A stretch of DNA of 64,000 bases from Hofstenia miamia (Eukaryota > Xenacoelomorpha > Acoela), in contig SCFE01000065.1 of the NCBI GenBank assembly GCA_004352715.1, positions 627,707 through 691,706 on the forward strand, in the 5' to 3' direction. Positions 33,772 to 46,133 of the stretch are shown one piece after another. The translations under genes and the position numbers were made by a program. The notes beneath the pieces were generated by a model. The model made no database searches. It saw only the letters and a program-made list of their open reading frames with translations, and was not told the DNA's origin. How positions within the stretch are numbered: position 1 is the stretch's first letter; every line of letters starts with the position of its first letter.

Positions 33772-34685
33772 TGATATTTCAGTAGAAGTTGGCGCTTTGC
33801 CAAAGCGCCATTTTTTAAATTTTGCTTAGAATTGAGAATATATGTGTGCTTGTATTATTGGATCAATGAAAAAAAGTTTTGTAAAATTTCATCAGATTTT
33901 AGAGCAACTGATAAAAAAATTACTGAAAAAAATTTATATATGGCGCTTTGTCATTTTCATGTTTTTTGTTACTGCGCAAAAACAGAATATTGATAACACT
34001 TAGGAATGGATAAATTTTAAAAGAACAAAGGTATTAGAAATCGTTTGACTAACAAATTGTTTTTGTCAAAAACATGAATTTTGCTCTCCAAACACTTGAA
34101 AGTAAGCAACGCTGCAATCTACTCATTTAGCCATCCGATATGTTGAATTTTTTATTTGTCGCCTTCTCAAAACGAAAGAAAAATTACATAGATTATTATT
34201 GCAACGCCTTAAATGAAAGCATATGTTTTCTGGTCAATGAGATCTTCTAGATCTCCTCCAAAAATGAAAAGGCAGAAGGAAAAAATTATAAATAAATCTT
34301 CAATTGATTTTAGAGTTTTAATTATTATTACCACACATTTGTCATTCGCTAAGTAATTGTTTTTTTGTTTTAATTTAGTGCTTGAAAGTGTTAATACAGC
34401 TTTGTACTAATAGATTTTTGAAATGAAATCTCCAACTCTATTCATTTACGCATATAATGATATTTTACACTGATAAAAACTGTTTTTAAGGCCAGTTTTT
34501 GCGCTTCATATGTGTACAAATATTTTTGTGTAATGAAAATAAAGGTTTTTTTAGCAAAATGCACCATAATAGTTTTTTACTGACAAAGCGTCAATATAAA
34601 TTTCTTGTATATTGACAAAGCGCCGACAAACGGACAAAGCGCCAAATATAAATGGACGAAACGTTACAAAGCGCCTGATATAAGT
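33767..34685. mobile_element. Candidate element with subterminal GGCGCTTTG repeats
   Basis: The motif GGCGCTTTGTC or GGCGCTTTGCC occurs near the left side (33791, 33942), with a perfect 19-base palindrome at 33791-33809. It occurs in inverted form (GACAAAGCGCC and variants) near the right side (34582, 34614, 34633, 34666). Both sides run into (TA)n, the right across a gap. Clustered inverted subterminal motifs are typical of transposase-binding sites in TIR transposons. No transposase is seen. Confidence 0.5.
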
Positions 34686-34778
34686 NNNNNNNNNNNNNNN
34701 NNNNNNNNNNNNNNNNNNNNNNNNNNNNNNNNNNNNNNNNNNNNNNNNNNNNNNNNNNNNNNNNNNNNNNNNNNNNNN

Positions 34779-34811
<33 letters not shown>
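34779..34811. repeat. (TA)n microsatellite after a 93-base gap
   Basis: The TA run follows the N block 34686-34778. Confidence 0.9.
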
Positions 34812-34814
<3 letters not shown>

Positions 34815-34987
34815 TTACGTAATCTAAAATTCTGTTAAGAGTTTTCAAACATGACATTTGTTGGAATCTGTATATTATCCGAAGCGAGTTTCAGAGGTCA
34901 CCTGCTTATCTATTGTTATAAATTAATTAATTTTTTAAATAATTTTATACTTACACAGGATTACCAATATGAATAAAAAACGCTTAC

Positions 34988-35045
34988 CTGAGTTTTTGTA
35001 GTTTTGGTGCGGCAACGTAAAATGTTAATTGTTGCCATGGGTTTT
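34988..35045 (-). CDS. Candidate 58-nt exon of unknown gene or alternative GPCR exon
   Basis: On the minus strand, 222 bases after GPCR exon 1, an AG at 35047-35046 and a strong donor GTAAGC at 34987 bound 58 bases. One frame reads NPWQQLTFYVAAPKLQKL, which has protein-like composition. Its entry phase fits the G left by GPCR exon 1 (making Glu), but its exit phase does not fit exon 2. It is therefore either an alternative terminal route of that gene, an exon of another gene, or chance. I do not recognise the family. Confidence 0.3.
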
Positions 35046-35267
35046 CTAATACCGGCGTTTTTTTATTTTTTGCATCGTAAGCATTAATTAGGTTTACCAA
35101 ACTAGTTGGCAATTTATAGTATAAATATATCAAATTTTGAAATTACTAGACAATATTAGTTAATGATAAATATTTAACTCATAAATATTCTTGTAGAAGT
35201 TGGCTTGAATATATTTGTTGTTATATTTTTTTGTTGTATCTATTCATAAGAAAATCTAAACCATTAC

Positions 35268-35505
35268 CTAGCAAGCATAACATTAAGGGCAGCTGCTCAG
35301 CGTAAATTACCAAGAAAGCCTTTAAGATGCTAGAAATACTGTAGTAGCTGCAGCAAGTGAAATCAGTAATTGCCAAGCAGACGATTAGCAGCTCACTAGC
35401 GCCGTGAGTAGCGCCCCCATACGCCGTAATAACCAGCAAATTGCCCATTATCCCGATGATGGCCATTAGCTGCTGGGCAAATGCGACTGCAAACAAGTAG
35501 AGCAT
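35268..35505 (-). CDS. Rhodopsin-type GPCR, exon 1 (TM1-TM2 and start of TM3)
   Basis: The minus-strand exon encodes 79 codons plus one base. TM1 covers about residues 2-27 with the family GN motif (N22, position 1.50). TM2 contains LAITDF with D48 at 2.50. Cys77 is at the start of TM3 (3.25), the partner of the extracellular-loop-2 cysteine. The exon ends with G before GT at 35267-35266. The ATG at 35505 has an in-frame TAG 12 bases upstream and leaves almost no N-terminus. An AG just 9 bases upstream could instead be an acceptor, with the true start in an earlier exon. The ligand class cannot be assigned. Confidence 0.8.
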
Positions 35506-36074
35506 TTCGCTGCTCTATTACGTAATTGTTATCCAAGCGGTGGAAAAATAGAAACCTGTGATTCACTGTCCCGTTGATTAGCGGTTTCCATTAATTTGCT
35601 ATTTGTATTGCAATTGTTGATCTGGTTAAACCGAGCGCAAATTAATTCCTTTCCCAATCACTATGATTCTGCTTCATTTTGCAGAGAGAGAGAAAAGATC
35701 GGTCTTTATCAGCCTCCAGCTCGAGGTTATCCCCTACCTAACACTTTTTGCGCTTTTTAATTAAAATACAAAGCCGTTTCCGCAATCATCTTTTATTCTA
35801 AGAAGCAATTATCATTTCAGTGTTTCACCATTCATTTTTTTCTACTCTCATATTTTGTGACCTCAAGCATCTTTTCCAATATTTAATAATGAACCCATTT
35901 TCTACGGTGCTAGTTATGTATTGAAAATTGAGCAACCAAAAAACATGAAGATTAATTTAAGTTTACACCTAATTTATTAAATATATATCTATTAAGAAAC
36001 CAATATTAAAAATATCTAGAAATCAATCAAAAGTGGTGATACAAAAATCACGCTAAATACTGCATCTGTTACTA

Positions 36075-36493
36075 TACTTTTTTTAATAAGAACCAGTAAA
36101 TTTTTGCTGAGGCTCAGCTGCTCTTATTTTTTTTTGGCACTTTAAGCCTCAAATTGTTCTTATTTTGCTCTTATTTTCTTACACATTGGTTTATTTTATG
36201 TGCAGCTCAGAAAAAGGATATTTTTCACAGGAACTTTCAAAGTTTTTTCATTTCATTCTGAGCATTAAGTACGTATGCAAGACCAAAAGCCCTTTTGTTT
36301 GATTCTCTTACGTTTAGTATTTTTAATTTTTTGGAACTGTAAATAAATATCTTCTGTTACTATTCATTGTAAAAATCAAAATAAAAAAACTACTTTTTAA
36401 ATACTTTCAGCCTCACTACTGTTCTTAAATTGTTCTTATTTTTGGCATTTTTGAGCCTCATTGTTCTTATAAAATTGTTCTTATAAAAAAGTG
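36075..36493. mobile_element. TA-flanked MITE, family H, copy H1
   Basis: The left end TACTTTTTTTAATAAGAACC pairs with the right end whose complement is CACTTTTTTATAAGAAC. TA dinucleotides border both ends. The interior has GCTGAGGCTCAGCTG and several GTTCTTATTTT repeats. TA duplication suggests mobilisation by a Tc1/mariner-type transposase. It is an inverted relative of H2. Confidence 0.7.
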
Positions 36494-36499
36494 TAATAG

Positions 36500-37638
36500 A
36501 TCAGCTGCTGTTAAGAAAGATCGACGTAAATATTCGAATGAATAGAATGCTTATATTTCTTCGACAATATAGTTCGAAATTATGCTTTGAAAACTTTGAA
36601 GTAGATTAATTTGGTGAAATATCATTTGATGGAAAATTGTTGAATTATTCATTAAATTTCAAAATTTTTTTTCAAAATTTCTATATTTTTTATTAAAGTT
36701 TAACTTCTTCATCGTTTTCATTCTAGTTCAACTTAGTTTGTTATTAATGATGACGACTGTATGCCATATGGAGATGAACGAGATATTCTGAGGCATATAA
36801 TCTAAGCATATTTATCGAATATTAGTTCTTGAAAAACTTCTTAAAAAGTTAGTAAATATGAAAAACTTTTATTTTAAACTTGTCATAAGTGTATCTTTGA
36901 TGAAAAATTTGGCTCCTTTTTGAAAGGTGAAATGTTCTTGTAATTTTTAACGTAGTAGGTAAATTACAGGGATTTAAAAATGCAAGAGACGTTGTCCCAA
37001 ATATTTTTTTGTTCACAAAATTTATAATAATTTAAAGTTCTAATTAAAAGTGTGATTTATCTCAATTGATATGATTAAAAAATTCTTTATTTTTGACTTT
37101 GTTAAAGTTCTTTTTTATCAGCGTTTATAATGACGAAATGATTTATTCAAAAGCAGAAATACTTGAATTTGTTTTGAGGGCGGTTAATTTAAAATTCATT
37201 TGCTTAGTGATCCAATTGGTTTGCAATAAACTTTATTTGTTTTATCTGAATTAATAAGTTTTCAGCATAAACCTGCATCGCTATTATATTACACTGATAA
37301 CATGGCTTATTGAGCCATACATAATATCTTCAAATCAAAGACTTTGTGGGCGGGTTGTGCAGCAGACCAGCCATCTTGGAATTCACTGAGCATGTAATTG
37401 CAAGTATTCCTTTCTATCAGCCATTGATTAAAAATGGCTTATTTAATAGTTGCTACACCATGAGTCATCAACAAACTAAAATCCATTACTTATTGAAAAA
37501 TTGGGATTTTTGCTTTTAGACTAGTGAACAATTTACCCAACATACAAAATGCTGACATAAAATTACTATGTGATAGGGCTCTGCGGGGGCATTTAGCTGC
37601 TTAACACTAAATATTGCAGTGGACTAAGACTAACATGG
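36500..37638. other. No gene recognised
   Basis: AT-rich sequence upstream of the receptor exon 1 on its strand. The promoter should be in or beyond this region but cannot be placed. Confidence 0.4.
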
Positions 37639-37646
37639 GAGTGAGA

Positions 37647-37784
37647 CAGACTTGTCAACGAGCCGACATTTCCAAGCTCGGCTCGTTTAAATTTTGTGTA
37701 AATTAGGCTCGGCTCGCCACATAAAATCTTTGAATGAGGCTCGTTTTAGCTCGGTATTTTTTTAAAAATATTGTGCTCAAAGAA
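37647..37784 (+). mobile_element. hAT-type family A, copy A3, cut off at an N
   Basis: Only the left 138 bases are present, starting CAGACTTGTCAACGAGCCG and preceded by GAGTGAGA (37639-37646). The sequence stops at the N at 37785 and continues with unrelated DNA. The same 8-mer follows copy A4. Confidence 0.85.
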
Positions 37785-39138
37785 NAATCTATGATAAGTG
37801 AGTTAAAAGAAACCTAGGTTGTTAAAATGAGTAGTTCAGTTTCCCATTAATAACTTGTCAAAATTAAACAATTTTAGTTTTTGTAAACGAAGATCGATTT
37901 CTTATTGCTCCCTCAGGCATCTGAATAATATGAGATACCTGATTTTATTTTACGTGTTTCATTTAGCTTAGAATTAATTTTATGAGGAATGCTTGTGCTG
38001 TCAGAAATACCTGATGGGAATGTTTCGGCTTACGCAATTTACTAGGTTTTCTCACTCGTAATTTATAATATAGCTAATTTGCCTCACGTTCATAGTGCGC
38101 TGTAACTCAATTAAATTTATTCAAAAATAGCTATTAATCTCGACAAGACAAATTTTATTGCCCCAAATAGAACAAGTCGTTGATTGTGATTAGAAATTAT
38201 TTGCCTTTCTAAAGCAATTCAGTATTTAAAAATAATTTCAATTACAATATCATTAAGCAAAATATCTCTAATTTTAAATTATTACATTTGAGGCAATGCG
38301 AAATGTTGAATCAAAAATTTAAATTAATGTCAAGCTTGTACACTAGAAGTGTCTTTCACAATCTTCCTGGTGTTTTTATTTTCCGCGCCTTTTGTAGCCT
38401 ATATCCTTCAGCCTTTAAATGTTACAAAAGAAACTTATTAAATTGTTCACATTGCGAGATTGGTTATCTGATGTTTTTGAAACACTGGAGTTAAAACTTC
38501 GTTCACAAATATTAAACGTTTTCTATTTCTGAGAACAAGATATAAAACAAATAAAAAAACTCTTGCATAACAAAAAGTCAATTTTTTAAAGCAACTACTT
38601 CACTCATAATAACTGCACATAAATTTTCATATGTTATTGTGGTTAAAATTTCTGTCATAGGCTAAAAGATTTCTCAACATAGAGAAACTTCTCCCACTGC
38701 AGCCGATATTACTTAACATTTTGATAATCTAGCGTACAATACTGATTAAATGTCGATCTCCTTTTCTTCCATTATAGGATTGAAACCGTTATTTTCCAAT
38801 GGTGATCTGATATAGGCTTTTATTTAATAGGTATCATTTGTGGGAGTAGTAGCATCATCTGGTAGAATTTCAACTCTGTCAAACATTGAACAACTTTGAT
38901 TTTTTATGATAGCAGTCTTAGTTGAAGCAATGAGATTATTAACCCTCATATATTTTGCCTGAATACGCAGTGCACAATTCTGCAACACGTGTGTCTTGCA
39001 AAATCCATGAAATTACAATGTATATAGTTTCTTTAATATTTTTCAAGTTGCCACATACATGGTCAGTCCTAGAAACGCGTCGGCCATTGGTTCTGGTCGG
39101 GTCTGGTCAACAATTAGCTAGTAATTAAACTTCTCGGG

Positions 39139-39493
39139 GACTTGTCAATGAGCCGACATTTCCAAGCCCGACTTGTTTCAATTTTGTGTAAGTTAGGCTC
39201 GGCTCGCCACATAAAATCTTTGAATGAGGCTCGTTTTAGCTCGGTATTTTTTTAAAAATATTGTGCTCAAAGAATTTTTTACATAGCTCTTCGTATTATT
39301 TAATAAACGTTTCTTAAATAAGATTATAGGAAAGGCATACTGACTGCAAAAAATAAGAAAAATTTCCATAATCAAATTAACAAGCAGAACTATAACCTTG
39401 CTTTGCATAAAATAGGGTCGTTTTGAGCTCGTTGTATATCAAATACTGGGCTCAAGCTCGGCTCGTTAGAAGCTCGGCTCGTTGACAAGTCTA
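39139..39493 (+). mobile_element. hAT-type family A, copy A4
   Basis: It begins GACTTGTCAATGAGCCG (the terminal CA is lost) and ends TTGACAAGTCTA, followed by GAGTGAGA (39494-39501). The left flank TTCTCGGG does not match the right flank. Its right flank instead matches the left flank of A3. Confidence 0.85.
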
Positions 39494-40125
39494 GAGTGAG
39501 ACCTTAAATTAAGAAACTGAGACCATGAAATCATGAAACCATTTCTCAAGAAAAATTTAAACTGGTGTGGCACAGATTGGGTCTCGATTCAATTGAACTA
39601 AATGGCATTAGATTTAATAATTTTATCCGGCAATACTGGATGTTGTGTCCTATGTATTCAACTTTCAACGCCAAAGTAATCATTAGAGACCTGTAGAACC
39701 ACAATATTTTGGTCACGGATCCACACGGTTCAATTTGTTACTCCAGAAAAATGTGGTTGCGGTGATACACTGATATAATAAAATCTGTTTCTTAAATAAA
39801 AACTCTTGCAATTTTAGGAAATTAGTTTCTTGTAATTTTTTTTCCTGTAATCAAGAGAATTTCATCTTGAAATACTACACTTGAGTGATTTATCCCTTGA
39901 AATGTTACTTAAGAAATTCCACCTTAATATCAAGAGAGTAGTTTCTAGTTTAATATGTAAGAGATTTTTATCTAGAAAATAATAATTTTGAAAAAAATAT
40001 TCCTTAATGATGCACGCAACATTAAGGAATTTTTGTGATAGTGGCATTGCTAGATTTTACCAGTGTTGTATAAATGCCATGCTCACAATCTCCCAAAACA
40101 GGCATACCATTGTTTAAATGTAGCG

Positions 40126-40128
<3 letters not shown>

Positions 40129-40158
<30 letters not shown>
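40129..40158. repeat. (TA)n microsatellite, left
   Basis: A TA run adjoining the GC-richer segment 40159-40430. Confidence 0.9.
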
Positions 40159-40162
<4 letters not shown>

Positions 40163-40425
40163 GTTCTTCTGGTGTTTAANATTGGTTTAGCAACGAAAGT
40201 TGTATCGTTTGCGCGCGGCTTTAGTCGCTGCAGTGGAAATACAATAACGTCACTTGTTCTAAGGGTTTATCTGATTGGTTGTAAATGTTGTAACCTTGAC
40301 GTCAGCATAGCAAACAACACACAAGATGAACTAGCGGTAAATGACTCCTTACATTTCATAAATGTTTGCACTGTTTTGGCTGGATGTGGGAGAAGTGACC
40401 CCCTAATTTCGTGGTCTAGAATGAA

Positions 40426-40430
<5 letters not shown>
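40159..40430. mobile_element. Candidate TA-bordered MITE
   Basis: A segment with inverted ends AGTGTTC and GAACACT lies between two (TA)n tracts. It is clearly less AT-rich than its surroundings, with CpG-containing motifs such as GCGCGCGGC and ACGTCA. An open frame reads through it, but without a recognisable domain. An N lies at 40180. The arrangement suggests insertion at TA followed by microsatellite growth at the ends. Confidence 0.4.

Positions 40431-40474
<44 letters not shown>
40431..40474. repeat. (TA)n microsatellite, right
   Basis: A TA run forming the right border of 40159-40430. Confidence 0.9.
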
Positions 40475-40478
<4 letters not shown>

Positions 40479-40519
40479 TACTTTACAGTGAAATTTACTT
40501 AGCATAATAAAAACAATTT

Positions 40520-41965
40520 TTAAAAACTGCTTTCATACTTGCTCATAATTGGAGTACAGGCATTCTATAATTCCTAGCTGTAAATATCAATTTAGTCATA
40601 GAAAATGAAATATTCATTAATGTAACCTTCATGTGGTTTTGAGGACTTTAAATATGATCAAAACAATTTACATTGATACTAGAAATGATAAATTGAAAGG
40701 TTTCATTATTCTTTTGAAAAATAATTCATCAAATTGGTATAAATTTTTTAGTTCTGAGGAATCCAACATTTAGATATTCACAAGCACATGCCATCCATCG
40801 GTTTTTTGATAAAGTTCAAATTAATAAATGATTCCTTTCTTCATTGGAAAATGTAGTTTGATTTAATATTGTACTCTATAATTTATTTTCTGATGAAAAA
40901 ATTATTTACTTTTTTGTAGTGTTGCTCATCAAAATAAGAGTAAGGGTCAATTATTATTATATGCCTATGTATTACGATTATAGCAAGTTATGCATTGTAT
41001 GGAATTAACTTTTTTCTTCAATTGATGAATCCATAATCGTTTTTGTATTCTCCATAATGCAGAGTTTAATAATTTTATTAATGAATCAGAAGCATTCCTC
41101 TGACAATATGCAGATTATGACATCTTAACACAACTCATTATTCATAAAAATAACAGCAGTTTGTGTAGTGGGTAGTCATGACTAGAGATTCATTACCNAT
41201 CATTTTTGAGTTCAGAAAGATTTTTGAAATAAGAAAATAATATCTAGAAAATAAAAAAATTTGTTTCTATTTTCATAATAAGAATTTGATTTACTAGAAA
41301 AAATGGATTATCAGTTTATTTGGTGGTGCATATAACTGCTGTTGTTTTTAATGAATGCATAGACAAGTAAACAAAATTCTAATTGGTGTCCATTTTGACA
41401 CACTTGGTCTTTCTATTGTTAAATACGCACCCTCCTGTTACATTAAGGATTGTACGATTTTATTTTAGTAATGATTCATAGAGAACAAAAATTAGTTGAC
41501 ACGAGGTCATTAATTTTCCTTGAGCTCAGTAATCTGAATTTGGTTTGAAAGTTTTGTGACTGACTGCAACGTTTGCCCATATCCTTAAAGCGATTGATTG
41601 ATGTGATAGCAAAAGTGTTTAATCAATGTCTCCGAGTGCCCAAAAGCGCATTTGTCAACCGTACTAGTCACTTGAGTCATTCAATTGCTGTCATTGACCA
41701 TTTTTATGCTACAGCATTTGAATTGGGATTTACGCTATAAAAATCTTACGTTTTTCTTAACGTCGTTGCGCAATGTTATCTAATTTTATTCTCATAATTT
41801 CGCTTCATTATGCAATGCTTCTTGTATCAAATTAAATGTTCGTTTTCATTAGCTAGTTAATTTATCATTTAAAAATATCATTTGTTTTCATTAAATTCCA
41901 AGATGTTTGGACAACTTTCCGCTATCTATCGAATATAAATAACTCTGTTATAGATTTATGTAACA
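40520..41965. other. No gene recognised
   Basis: AT-rich sequence with one N at 41198 and no supported feature. Confidence 0.4.
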
Positions 41966-41975
41966 TACAACAAAC

Positions 41976-42357
41976 CAGACTTTTCAACGAGCTGACATTT
42001 CCAAGCTCGGCTCATTTAAATTTTGTGTAAGTTCGGCTCGGCTCGGCTCGGCTCGGCTTGGCTCGGTACATAAAATCTTTGAATGAGGTTCGTTCTAGCT
42101 CGGTATTTTTTTAAAAATATTGTTCTCAATGAATTTTTTACATAGCTCTTCCTATTATTTAATAAACATTTCTTAAATAAGATTATAGGAAAGGCATACT
42201 GACTGCAAAAAATAAGAAAAATTTCCATAATCAAATTAACAAGCAGAACTATAAACTTACTTTGCCCAAAATAGGCTCGTTTCAACCTCGTTGTATATCA
42301 AATACTGTGCTCAAGCTCGACTCGGCTCGTTAGAAGCTTGGCTCTTTGACAATTCTG
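41976..42357 (+). mobile_element. hAT-type family A, copy A5, gap-free
   Basis: It begins CAGACTTTTCAACGAGCTG and ends TTTGACAATTCTG, with exact 8-bp duplications CAACAAAC (41968-41975, 42358-42365). At 382 bases this is a gap-free two-ended copy and the best reference for the family. It includes a short CTCGG run and the AT-rich core. Confidence 0.92.
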
Positions 42358-42369
42358 CAACAAACCATT

Positions 42370-44560
42370 CGACTTACAATATTTAGTTTTAATAAATGTA
42401 ATACTCTTTTTGTAATAATGTTTAAATCGAAATGTACTGATTCTAAGCAATAATAAACCAGGTTAAACTTCCATTAAAGAAACCATAACGACAACTCATT
42501 TTAATTCCCGCGCGTTTTTTATAAATAAAAATAATTCCAACTGTTTTGGAAATTTTGAGATTTTTCAACATTTCTTTTTGATTAAATGAACAACCTTGTC
42601 TCGGCATGATTCTTCAGTATTTCTGATAAAAAAAGTATGTTGATTTCCAAGAAATTTGCTTGTGTGAAATTAGTTCTTTCCATGTTAAGATGAAAGGATA
42701 GTTTCTCTCATTCTGTTGAAATAACAAAATTTTTATTGTAAGGCATGAGAAATTTTTGAAGCTATCGACATAGCATTGTAGCTGGTTTGGTTTCTAGTAG
42801 CATGCATTGTTAAGTATGCTGAAATCATTGAATGCTGGGATATTTTACTTAAGTATAGAAAGTATTTTGCCTCTCAAAATTGGTGGAATCTTGAAATTTG
42901 TCATTATTATATTTGGCATTAGAATTCGTTTTGAAACGTGAGGCATATTTATACAGATCAATTTTTTTGAAAAATTGGCATTAATAATAACCTTAACTTA
43001 TAAAAATTTATTGGACCTTTTGAAGACCAGTGAAAACAAAACAGGGTATGTTGCGTATTAGATTAATGTGTTTTGTGATGCGTTGTATTGCATTTTGATT
43101 AGCAGTTGTTTTAGAAAATGCTTTAGCGACATACTAATGTGACATGTGATTTTCTAGAGAAATGATATAGTTTTCCAAACCTATCATTCAAGGAATATTG
43201 CCCATATGCACTATCTCAGTGAAAATTTTTTTGTCTTAGATGGTAGTAGTTTTAACATATAACAGCTAATGTTTACAATGTCAAAAAAGTGTATTTATCA
43301 AAGTATACAGAAATGTAAATGTTTATATGCTAAGAAACCACATGTGACTGCTGATCTAGGTTAAATTACTACTAAAGAAGTGTTAAAAATTTTCATTTTT
43401 ATAGAATACTTTAAGGATTGGCTATTAATTCAGTAGTTCACATCAAAGTAATGATATTTAGCTCTACCAGCCTCGGGAATTTCAGGTCTTTGGAAACCCC
43501 ACTTGGCGGACATAGTACTCCATCTCTATAACCGTTGATAAAATTGAGCTATGTACATCAAATTCTGGTCAAAGTTACTTATTTTATGTTAGTTAGGTTT
43601 TGAAAAAAAATTACTATATTTATGTTTTAATGTGATGATGACGTCACGAAATATGTAAAAAATTTCGAAATTTTGCAAAAATGTGTGCTTTACATAATTA
43701 AAGGCTAAGAAAGTTTGGAAGAAGAAATTGTATTTTTGACATTAATGCAAAGAATTCAATGGTGGGAAAGAATATATGGGTTTACCTCTTTGAATGATAG
43801 ACCATTTATTAATGTGACATTTGCAAACATGGGAATAGAGGTAATTTCCTCGATGCACTTGAAATATATTAGCATTATAAATATTTTCTTATCACGCTCC
43901 GCTAGTGTTATCACATTCAGGTGTGCGAATTTGCTCTCAATTACAACAATAGAGTTCAAGTTTAATTTTTGACGCTTCTTTTAAAACAGTTATTTGATAT
44001 GACTGTAAAACTATATGAGATGTAACTTGAATATTTGAATTTCACATGTTCATTCACTTTTATTTTTGTGTTCATCGCGGAATTTATGTCTTTCTTGTTA
44101 ATTTTTTTAAATTTTAAAATAATTGACAACATCAAAAGTTTGCTGTTCCTAACCCTATAAAGAAATGTGACGGCGAAAAAGTTAAAAATTTCAACAGTAG
44201 GATTTCGTGAAATTATAAACCGTTCACTGTTAGAATTGACGCAAAGAGTAAAATTTCAACAAAATCAGGACTCTAACGTCAACATTTTACTATGACATGC
44301 AATGCTACGGATCTTCTTTAGCAAAACGAATTTTCACAAAACATTTCATTAAAAAAGGTAACGAAAATTTAATTTTGGAACAAGTATTTAATCGATATTC
44401 AACTAATATTTTTTAAACAGAAAATACTTCTTCATAAACTTAAGTTTGTTGCATTTTCAGCAAAGTTGAACATAGCACTAATGCTAAAATCTTAGGGCAA
44501 AGTTCCTTGATATTAAACTTTCCGCATAGAGAATTTTAAGCGATTCACATTTTTTCTTAA
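42370..44560. other. No gene recognised
   Basis: AT-rich. Short open frames near 43715-43972 exist on both strands and have no domain or splice support. Confidence 0.4.
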
Positions 44561-44699
44561 AATTATTATAAATTCTTGTCAAATTATACTAAATCTAATC
44601 ATGATTTATGAGGTTCTCCTGAAGACTTCAAGTTTTATAATTAATACGCCTTTTATTCACGAGAGAACAGACGTATTATGAAAAAATGGTTATTTTATG

Positions 44700-44790
44700 A
44701 AAACCACCAAAAATTTATTTTTATCACAATGTTCGCATAAAAAATCCGCTTTATTTCATATAATGCTTAGATAGATTTTGAAAACATGTG
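44700..44790 (+). repeat. Dispersed repeat K, copy 1
   Basis: It contains ATAATGCTTAGATAG, preceded by an imperfect CACAATGTTCGCATAAAAAA. Related stretches are at 46620-46720 (same strand) and 55405-55490 (inverted). Confidence 0.5.
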
Positions 44791-46133
44791 CATCTGTCTC
44801 CTTCCATGAAAACACGACTATGTAGCGCCACCCAACGAGAGGTGTAAACACACTTTGTTTTTGCTGTCATGAGCTTTACATCTCTAGATTATCTGAACAT
44901 TCGATATGAGAATTGTAAGCTTTTAAAAATTTTCATTGAAAAGTAGTTAATAATTTAGAGTCAATCTGCCGAAACAAGATGATTATTAACACAAATATTA
45001 ACCATTACATAAGAGCATAAGCATCCAAATTTTTTTAAAAGACGCGGTTGGAGCCTTAAATTCTGCAGATAGTGTTAATTCAGTGCTCAAACATTACCAA
45101 TAAATCCCAGAAAATTAAATCTCTCAATGGTACTCATCAGGGTTGGCATGTTTTAAAAACAACTGTTTTTTGCAATCCTTTTTTCAAATTTATTTAGAAC
45201 TTTACGGAAAGTTTGGAAAATAATTTTTTAGTTTCGTCCATTCTCACTTTCATATTCGATTTTCTACCGCAAAAACCGTTAAGCCGTTTGTTTACATGTA
45301 AGCCACCCAAAAGAAACGTTAATAAGTTTATCATAATTCAATATTTGCTACTATATGTATTTTCAGTAATATTTAAAACGTTTTTTTAAATACTGCCAGT
45401 CTAGTATTTTCAGTATTTCATGTATTTGTAAATATATCAATAATGACTTTTTATATAATACCAATTAGTTGTTGTAAATAAAGAACAGTTTTATGGAGTT
45501 GAATGTCAAGACGGGAATGCGTGTAAAATTTCTGACATTCATTACCTTGCATATAAACAGTTAGTTAAATATATATACGGTCCTTGAAGGAATACGTTGC
45601 TAGTTAAATAATTTTTTACATGTATTCACTTTGTTTACTTTACAAATTCGTTTTGAAAATTTAAAAATAAAAACGAAATTTAGTACTGATATGCAAATGC
45701 TCAAATCGCATATTATTTTTGTATTCATATTTATAAAATTTAATATTTCAAGCAATCGATATTATTATATTTAATTCTAATTTGGTATACCGGTTTGATT
45801 ACATTTTAATAGAAGTTGCCGACTAATTCTTTTAAATTATCTCTACCTTTTGTTTAATTATTATTAAATTTCGCAAAACTTTGAGTGCAGTACCGAAAAG
45901 CGTGTTTTAATTGATAATATTCTTTGAAATTTTATTCAAAAAATATATTCAATAATTTCTTCTTTTGATGAGTCAAAATTATTTCTTTTCTGATTTTGAG
46001 ATAAGATTAGTTTTTCAATCCAAATGTATAACAAATCTTCATATGAAATAACTCATGTGTAACTTTTGAGAGAGTTAACCGATTTTTACGTGGTTTTTCA
46101 GTGAAAGAAAATTTTGCTCAACAGTAATCCGAG

